Of a stretch of 64,000 nt of DNA, positions 59,601 to 64,000 are shown piece by piece (position 1 is the stretch's first letter; each line of letters opens with the position of its first letter). Below the pieces are notes generated by a model. That model made no database searches. It saw nothing but the letters and a program-made list of their open reading frames with translations, and was not told the DNA's origin. The stretch is from Allosphingosinicella vermicomposti (GTDB lineage Bacteria > Pseudomonadota > Alphaproteobacteria > Sphingomonadales > Sphingomonadaceae). The stretch is taken from NCBI RefSeq assembly GCF_003012815.1, contig NZ_PXYJ01000002.1, forward strand, positions 124,001-188,000, in the 5' to 3' direction. A program made the position numbers and the translations under genes.

Positions 59601-61328
59601 GTGGACGCCGCCGCACCGCCGACGCCATTCAACCTTGTCGTTACGGTGGACGGATCGCTTCTCACTGGTACGACCGAAGGGGGCGCGGAAGTCCGCGTGG
59701 TCGTGGACGGTGACGAGGCTAATCCGATCATCGTTACGGCCGACGCTAACGGCAATTTCTCCATCCCGCTTTCTCCGCCGCTGGTCGATGCGGAAGTACT
59801 GACGGTGACGGCCAGCGATGCGCTCGGCAACGAAAGTGCGCCCGGAACGGCCTTCGCACCCGATTTGTCGGCGCCGCTCATCACGGTGCCGGAGGCGGCC
59901 GATGGCTATCTCAACGGCGCCGAATTAACCGACGGTATTCAGGTGGATGTCGACATCGCGCCGGGCGTCCGCGCGGGCGATGTGATCAACGTCACCTTCA
60001 CTGGTCAGAATGGCTATGAGGTGACAGTAGCCCACACGGTAACCGAGGCGGACCGCACGGCGGGCGGCGTGACCGTCACCGTAACACCACCGCCGGATCA
60101 GGCCGAATTCCCAGAAGGGCCGGCTACGATCACCGCGTCCGTGAATGGCGGCGAGGAATCAGCACCTGTCGCTACGGTCGTCGACACCATCCCGCCCGCA
60201 TCGCCGGTCCTGTCGCTCGTCGGCAATGTCCTCACCATTTCGGCCGAGCCCGGAACCGAGCTCACGATCGAAGTGAATGTCGCCGGGATCACGCTCACCG
60301 AAACGGTGACGGTCGACAATAGTGGGCTCGCGTCGCTCGACTTGCTGACCGACCTCGGCGCCGAATTGACGCTCGACCAGCTTCTGGAAGCAAACGTCAG
60401 CGTCATGGGCGCGGACGCTGCGGGTAACGAAACCAATGTGGTAACACTCGATGTTTTGCCGAGCCTGCAGCAGCCCGTGACCATAGGAGATATCGCGCTC
60501 GATGTGGGTCTTTTGCCGCCTGTCCTCGGCATCAGCGGCACCGCTGACCCGGGCTCAAGCCTGCGGGTGGAAGTCATCACGCCATTGGCTTCGGTCTTCG
60601 TGACACCGGCTGTCGACCCGGCGACCGGCAACTTCACGATCAATCTGCTTGATCCCGATCTCCTGTCCGATCTCGGCCTGTCGATCACCGACATTCTCAA
60701 CTTGGGTGCGGGGCTGTCTCTAAACCTCATTGCCACGGATGCCGAAGGCAATGACAGTGCGGTCTATGGCGTGTCCCTCACCGGCGCGGGTCTTGGCCTC
60801 AACATCGGCGAGATCACCGTTACAGGCACCAATGGAAACGATGTGCTCGAAGGCCGTGAGGATAGTTCGGAGACGATTGATGCCGGGGCGGGCGCCGACC
60901 TCATTCTCAACGTTGGCACCAATGACGAGCTGGATGCGGGCGACGGCAATGACACGATCGAGATCGTCGCGAACAATTTCGACGCGATCGATGGCGGTGC
61001 GGGCTTCGACACGCTGCTGCTCTCCGATGGCATCGATTTCGACTATAATGGCACCGGCGTTGGAACGGTCGCCGATATCGAACGCATCAATCTTGGCACC
61101 GGCGATGACGGCAGCGTGGTGACGCTGACTGCGGCGGAGGTGGATGCGATCACCGACGGCGATAATATCCTGCAGTTTACCGGCGATGGGAACGATACGC
61201 TGAACGTCATCGGGGCAGTCGCCACCGGGGCGACCCAAACGATCGAAGGCATCACCTACGACGTCTACACCTTCGGCAACACGACCCTTTTGGTCGAAGA
61301 CAATAGCGTGCAGGTCGTCACTGCATGA
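56613..61328 (+). CDS. BapA-type biofilm adhesin with Ig-like repeats
   Basis: A 1,571-residue secreted adhesin. The N-terminus is a BapA prefix-like domain (QVVNDILTVDPGSNVALDIS) followed by a glycine-rich hydrophobic stretch (about 115-165). Eleven Ig-like repeats of about 80-95 residues follow; many begin PTIEPTNG or PSNGEQL and have the G-T-A-E-P/A-G turn. The end has RTX-type Asp/Gly motifs (GNDVLEGRED, DAGDGNDTIE) that should bind calcium. ATG 56613 follows GGAGG. It is probably exported by the TolC and LapB-like proteins encoded directly downstream and used in surface attachment. Confidence 0.9.
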   Translation: MQIEAKVASDVQQIQAGEKQVVNDILTVDPGSNVALDISPQFVNSYAREGGDLIITLQDGQTIRLVNFYGDPQKPSQLFLVDENDQLVLTNLTPASDGSFTAAYIPQNVASGFDDSGVGGAVIGGGFGPAGLLGGLALLGGGAALAGGGGGGGDGGGNPPPPPADTTPPGAATNLAISNNGATLTGSGEGGATVGVDTNGDGVIDRTGTVGSNGQFQITLDPPLTNGETVTVFLTDASGNRSQPATVAAPDTTAPAGAEDVAVSPDGSAVSGTAEPGTTVTVDTNGDGIPDGTATVGDDGTFEIPLDPPLTNGEDITVVVSDGAGNDSPPVVVTAPDTTAPAAADDVVISPDGTTLTGTAEPGATVNVDINGDGTPDETATVGDDGTFEVPLDPPLTDGEIVSVIVIDPTGNESDPTLVVAPDLVATPDTPTIEPTNGTEISGTAEPGTTVVVRDSAGNEIGTDVVAPDGSWSVTPDAQLPDGTVIIVVAVNSEGDPSPAATATVDGIAPAAPVIAPSNGEQLVGTAEAGSTVTVTDGAGNVIGTDVVDANGNWSVTPATPLGDGETVSATATDPAGNESLPSTVVIEATLPDIPTIEPTNGAFIEGTADAGNTILITDGDGNPIGQTTADANGDWSFTPDPALTDGTVVQAVAVDGSGTQSAPATTIVDALAPAAPSIEPTNGAEIAGTAEAGATVTVTDGAGNMIGTDVADADGNWSITPTPALADGTVVTATATDAVGNEGPAATASVDAVAPPAPIIGPSNGEQLVGTAEPGATITLTDGAGNLIGTTTADENGAWSFTPDAPLADGTVVNGTATDAAGNESGPGFVTIDASLPAIPVLEPTNGSVIDGVADAGNVVTLTDGDGNFIGEVIAGPDGSFSFTPDPALPDGTVINAVATNIFGDESAPGTITVDAAAPAAPTIEPSNGTELSGSAEAGSIITLTNGSGGLIGYAVTDEDGSWSFTPDPALSDGTVVNATATDAVGNESGQGTTTVDAAAPPTPFNLVVTVDGSLLTGTTEGGAEVRVVVDGDEANPIIVTADANGNFSIPLSPPLVDAEVLTVTASDALGNESAPGTAFAPDLSAPLITVPEAADGYLNGAELTDGIQVDVDIAPGVRAGDVINVTFTGQNGYEVTVAHTVTEADRTAGGVTVTVTPPPDQAEFPEGPATITASVNGGEESAPVATVVDTIPPASPVLSLVGNVLTISAEPGTELTIEVNVAGITLTETVTVDNSGLASLDLLTDLGAELTLDQLLEANVSVMGADAAGNETNVVTLDVLPSLQQPVTIGDIALDVGLLPPVLGISGTADPGSSLRVEVITPLASVFVTPAVDPATGNFTINLLDPDLLSDLGLSITDILNLGAGLSLNLIATDAEGNDSAVYGVSLTGAGLGLNIGEITVTGTNGNDVLEGREDSSETIDAGAGADLILNVGTNDELDAGDGNDTIEIVANNFDAIDGGAGFDTLLLSDGIDFDYNGTGVGTVADIERINLGTGDDGSVVTLTAAEVDAITDGDNILQFTGDGNDTLNVIGAVATGATQTIEGITYDVYTFGNTTLLVEDNSVQVVTA

Positions 61329-62596
61329 AGAAGCCCGGGGGGCTGTATGCGTCCCTGTTCAAGCTGGGGCGAGGAAGAATGTGGGCCTTCCTCGCCCCCT
61401 TCTTGGCAACCCCGGCGGGCGCAATGCCGCTTGCCGAAGCGGTCCGGCTCGGCCTGGCCAATAATCCGGACGTTCAGGCGGCCAAGGTCGACATCGCGGC
61501 GGCGGAGACCGATGTGGCGATTGCGACGAACGGCTATCTGCCTACCCTCAGCGTGTCCGGCGGCCCGCGCAGTTTCAGCTTCGACGACGTGACCTATGAC
61601 GTAACGGCTGCCCAAACCGTCTATGATTGGGGCCGCACGACGAGCCGTGTGGACGGCGCTAAAGCCCTGAAGCGGCAGGCGGCGGCCGATGCCCTTGTGC
61701 GGCGCGATGCGGCAGCGCTCGACATCGTCGAACTCTATCTCGACATCCTCTTGAACGAAGGCCTGATCGAGACGGACCGGCGACATATCGAACGGCTAGA
61801 GTTGATCCATCAGATGACCCAGGCCCGCGCGAGTGGCGGCTATTCGGACAAAAGTGAGCCGGAACGGTCCGGCCTTGAACTTGCCCGCGCGCGGGAACGG
61901 ATGGCGGAGGATGAGGGCCGGCGGCGCGATGTCGGCAATCAGTTTCTGCTGCTCGTCGGTGAGCCTGCGACAAACCTTAACACCCCCTCGCCTGACCCGC
62001 TGCTTGCGTCCGCCATGACGCGGGGTTTCGAAGCGGCGGTGCCTGACGCGCCGCTCTACCAGAAGGCGATAGAGGACACGCGGGTCGCGGAAGCGACGGC
62101 GCGGGAAGCGCGCGCAGGGCAATTGCCGCAACTCAATCTGGAAGCCAGCACATTGCGGCGCGACCTTGGCGGACGGGCCCAGAGCGACACGATGGTCGGT
62201 GTCCGCTTCCGCATGGACACAATGCAGGGTCTGTCGAGCTTCCAACGCGCGCGGGCCGCGCAGCAACGCGTCGAATCCGCGCGCTGGCGCGAAGGCGTCG
62301 TGGCCCGCGACATCAGTCGCGACGTGCGCAACATGATCGACATGCTCGACCTGTTGGTGGCGCGGGAGAAAACGCTCCTCGAACAGGTGGATGGATCGGC
62401 GGCTCTTGGCCACCTTTATGCGGAACAGTTCGAAGTTGGGCGGCGCGACGTCATCGACCTGCTAAACGTTCAGCGCGAGACGTTCGAAGCTGACCGGCAG
62501 GCCATCACCGTCCGCATCGAACAGTTGCGGCTGCACTACCGGATCGCCGCGAAGCTCGGCTTGATCGACCGCTCGCTGGAAGGACCGGAAGCATGA
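61325..62596 (+). CDS. TolC-family outer membrane protein (type I secretion)
   Basis: A 423-residue TolC-type efflux protein with paired helical repeats. It has a signal-like start (FLAPFLATPAGA) and the recurring pattern MPLAEAVRLGLANNPDVQAA and FEVGRRDVIDLLNVQRETFE. It would form the outer-membrane channel for the adhesin. Its ATG overlaps the adhesin stop by 4 bp, and its stop overlaps the ABC exporter start by 4 bp. Confidence 0.92.
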   Translation: MKKPGGLYASLFKLGRGRMWAFLAPFLATPAGAMPLAEAVRLGLANNPDVQAAKVDIAAAETDVAIATNGYLPTLSVSGGPRSFSFDDVTYDVTAAQTVYDWGRTTSRVDGAKALKRQAAADALVRRDAAALDIVELYLDILLNEGLIETDRRHIERLELIHQMTQARASGGYSDKSEPERSGLELARARERMAEDEGRRRDVGNQFLLLVGEPATNLNTPSPDPLLASAMTRGFEAAVPDAPLYQKAIEDTRVAEATAREARAGQLPQLNLEASTLRRDLGGRAQSDTMVGVRFRMDTMQGLSSFQRARAAQQRVESARWREGVVARDISRDVRNMIDMLDLLVAREKTLLEQVDGSAALGHLYAEQFEVGRRDVIDLLNVQRETFEADRQAITVRIEQLRLHYRIAAKLGLIDRSLEGPEA

Positions 62597-64000
62597 CCAA
62601 GGATCCACTGCGCGAAGGCCTTGCCCTGCTCTGCCAGACGCTTGGGCGGCCGACAAGCGTGACCGAGCTTGGCGACGGCATGCCGCTCCTCCGGGGACGG
62701 CTACCGCTCGACATGGTGCCCCGCGCGCTTCGCCGCATCGACATCACCGCGCGGATCGTCGATTATTCCCTCGAGCATGTCGACAATGTGTTGCTTCCGG
62801 CCCTTCTCGTCCTTCGCGACGGACGGACAGCGCTTCTTATGGCCATTGAAGGGGGCGAGGCGGACATTCTGCTACCGGATGCGGGCGGGGGCGCCCAGCG
62901 GCTAAGCCAAAGCGAGCTCGCCGCAATCTATAGCGGCACCGCGATCTTCGCGAAGCCGCGCTACAGGGCGGACGGACGGGCAGGCAATTACGCGGCGGAG
63001 GATGGCGAGCACTGGTTTTACGGCACGCTCAAGCAATTGAAGCGATCCTATGCCGAGGTTGCCATTGCAGCCTTCACGGCAAACCTGCTCGCGGTGGGTT
63101 CTGCGCTCTTCGCTATGCAAGTCTATGACCGGGTCGTCCCGAACTCGGCCTTCGACACATTGTGGATTTTGGCGAGTGGGGTGATCCTCGCCATCATTCT
63201 GGAATCCGTGCTGCGTGTGATGCGGGCGCATCTCCTTGACACGCTCGGCAAGGGCATTGACCTCAAACTGTCCACTCAGCTGTTTGAACGTGTGCTCGGG
63301 ACGCGCCTTGCCGCCAAGCCGCCGTCGCTGGGGGCGTTCAGCACACAAATCCGCGAATTCGAAGGCGTGCGGGAGTTTTTCACCGCCTCCAGCGCGGCGG
63401 CGATCAGCGACCTGCCATTCGTCCTCCTGTTCCTTGGCATCATCGCGCTGATTGGCGGAGTCGTCGTCTGGGTGCCGATCATCGCGATCCTGTTGATGCT
63501 GGTGCCGAGCATCCTCGCGCAGAAGCAGCTTGCCGCGCTCTCGCGTCAGAACCTGCGGGAGGGGGCGGTCAAGAACAGTATCCTTTTGGAATCCATAGAG
63601 AATCTGGAAACGATCAAGGCTTCACGGGCGGAAGGGCGTGCGCTTCACCTTTGGGAAACGTTAACCGCGCAGCTCGCCCGCAGTGCGATGAAATCCCATA
63701 TGCTGACCGCCAGCCTCAGCCACGGTGCGGCGATGGTCCAGCAACTTTGCTATGTCGGCGTCGTCGTATTCGGCGTTTACCGGATCAGCATCGGCGAGAT
63801 GACGGTGGGTGCGGTCGTCGCATCCTCGCTCCTCGCGGGCAGAGCCATCGCGCCCATGTCGCAAGTGGCTGGCATTCTCGGTCGTTGGCAGCATACGAAA
63901 GTCGCGATGGAAGGGCTGGATCAGCTTATGGCGGCGCCCACCGAGCGGCCAGCGGTCCGGACCTTCGTGCGCAAGGAAAAGCTCTCCGGTCATTACCAGA
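62593..64000 (+). CDS. Type I secretion ABC transporter, LapB-like (partial)
   Basis: The first 469 codons are in the window; the frame is open to the right edge. It has an N-terminal C39-like domain (about 1-135) without the catalytic Cys, as in LapB/HlyB exporters that do not cleave their substrate. The membrane domain follows (VAIAAFTANLLAVGSALFAM, VYDRVVPNSAFDTLWILASG, and further segments). The ATPase domain lies beyond the window. It follows the TolC gene with a 4-bp overlap, and a HlyD-type adaptor is expected next. Confidence 0.92.
   Translation, partial: MTKDPLREGLALLCQTLGRPTSVTELGDGMPLLRGRLPLDMVPRALRRIDITARIVDYSLEHVDNVLLPALLVLRDGRTALLMAIEGGEADILLPDAGGGAQRLSQSELAAIYSGTAIFAKPRYRADGRAGNYAAEDGEHWFYGTLKQLKRSYAEVAIAAFTANLLAVGSALFAMQVYDRVVPNSAFDTLWILASGVILAIILESVLRVMRAHLLDTLGKGIDLKLSTQLFERVLGTRLAAKPPSLGAFSTQIREFEGVREFFTASSAAAISDLPFVLLFLGIIALIGGVVVWVPIIAILLMLVPSILAQKQLAALSRQNLREGAVKNSILLESIENLETIKASRAEGRALHLWETLTAQLARSAMKSHMLTASLSHGAAMVQQLCYVGVVVFGVYRISIGEMTVGAVVASSLLAGRAIAPMSQVAGILGRWQHTKVAMEGLDQLMAAPTERPAVRTFVRKEKLSGHYQ

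Noticed and set aside
56921-60751. Long Ser/Val/Pro-rich minus-strand ORFs opposite the adhesin
   Set aside because: They mirror the repeat codons of the adhesin and would not fold as recognisable proteins.

Overview
The window looks like high-GC alphaproteobacterial DNA, most likely from the order Sphingomonadales. The signs are several TonB-dependent receptors, a lasso-peptide locus with an isopeptidase, a BapA-type adhesin with type I secretion genes, and the chromosomal gene set on the right. The genus cannot be fixed from sequence alone.

Positions 1 to about 41,197 look like a genomic island. At the left edge are plasmid or conjugative-element genes: the N-terminus of an ArdC antirestriction protein, a small conserved-looking ORF and a frameshifted DUF6499/DUF2285 gene. 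The right edge is a tyrosine recombinase (39,692-40,960) followed by a tRNA-Leu 3' fragment (41,142-41,197), read as the attachment site. The left end of the island lies outside the window.

The island cargo begins with a lasso-peptide locus (2,446-13,352). On the plus strand are a FecI-type sigma factor, a FecR-type anti-sigma factor, a TonB receptor with an STN domain, and a prolyl-oligopeptidase-like lasso isopeptidase. Converging on them from the minus strand are the lasso cyclase (C), a fused RRE-protease (B), a GntR regulator and two 38-codon precursor genes, which are below the size most gene finders report. Both precursors predict a 9-residue Ala1-Glu9 macrolactam ring. The two genes share a promoter-like element placed exactly 73 nt from each start codon, and each is followed by a strong stem-loop.

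Next come metal genes: an arsR-arsI-arsN2-arsC-acr3 operon; a CnrYXH-like sigma/anti-sigma/sensor set divergent from a DUF2231/DUF305 pair; an IS5-family element; and a copper group (DUF411, His/Met-rich proteins, multicopper oxidase CopA, CopB, a DUF305 lipoprotein). Then follows an uncharacterised group with a TonB receptor, two PepSY proteins, a [2Fe-2S] ferredoxin and a DUF3147 protein. A histidine-utilisation set (hutC, hutI, hutU, hutH) has HutC-type operators. CueR and a Cu(+) P-type ATPase complete the cargo.

From 41,200 onward the content is ordinary chromosome: tesA beside an ABC export pair, a solute-binding protein, DUF4112, bioY, an acyl-CoA dehydrogenase, a Sua5/TsaC enzyme, msrA, an ATP-dependent DNA ligase, two L,D-transpeptidase-like proteins, a membrane diguanylate cyclase, a DUF3617 lipoprotein, and a 1,571-residue BapA-type adhesin with its TolC and LapB-like secretion partners; the last gene runs off the right end. 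Sphingomonad REP-like repeats occur near 41.2 and 52.9 kb.
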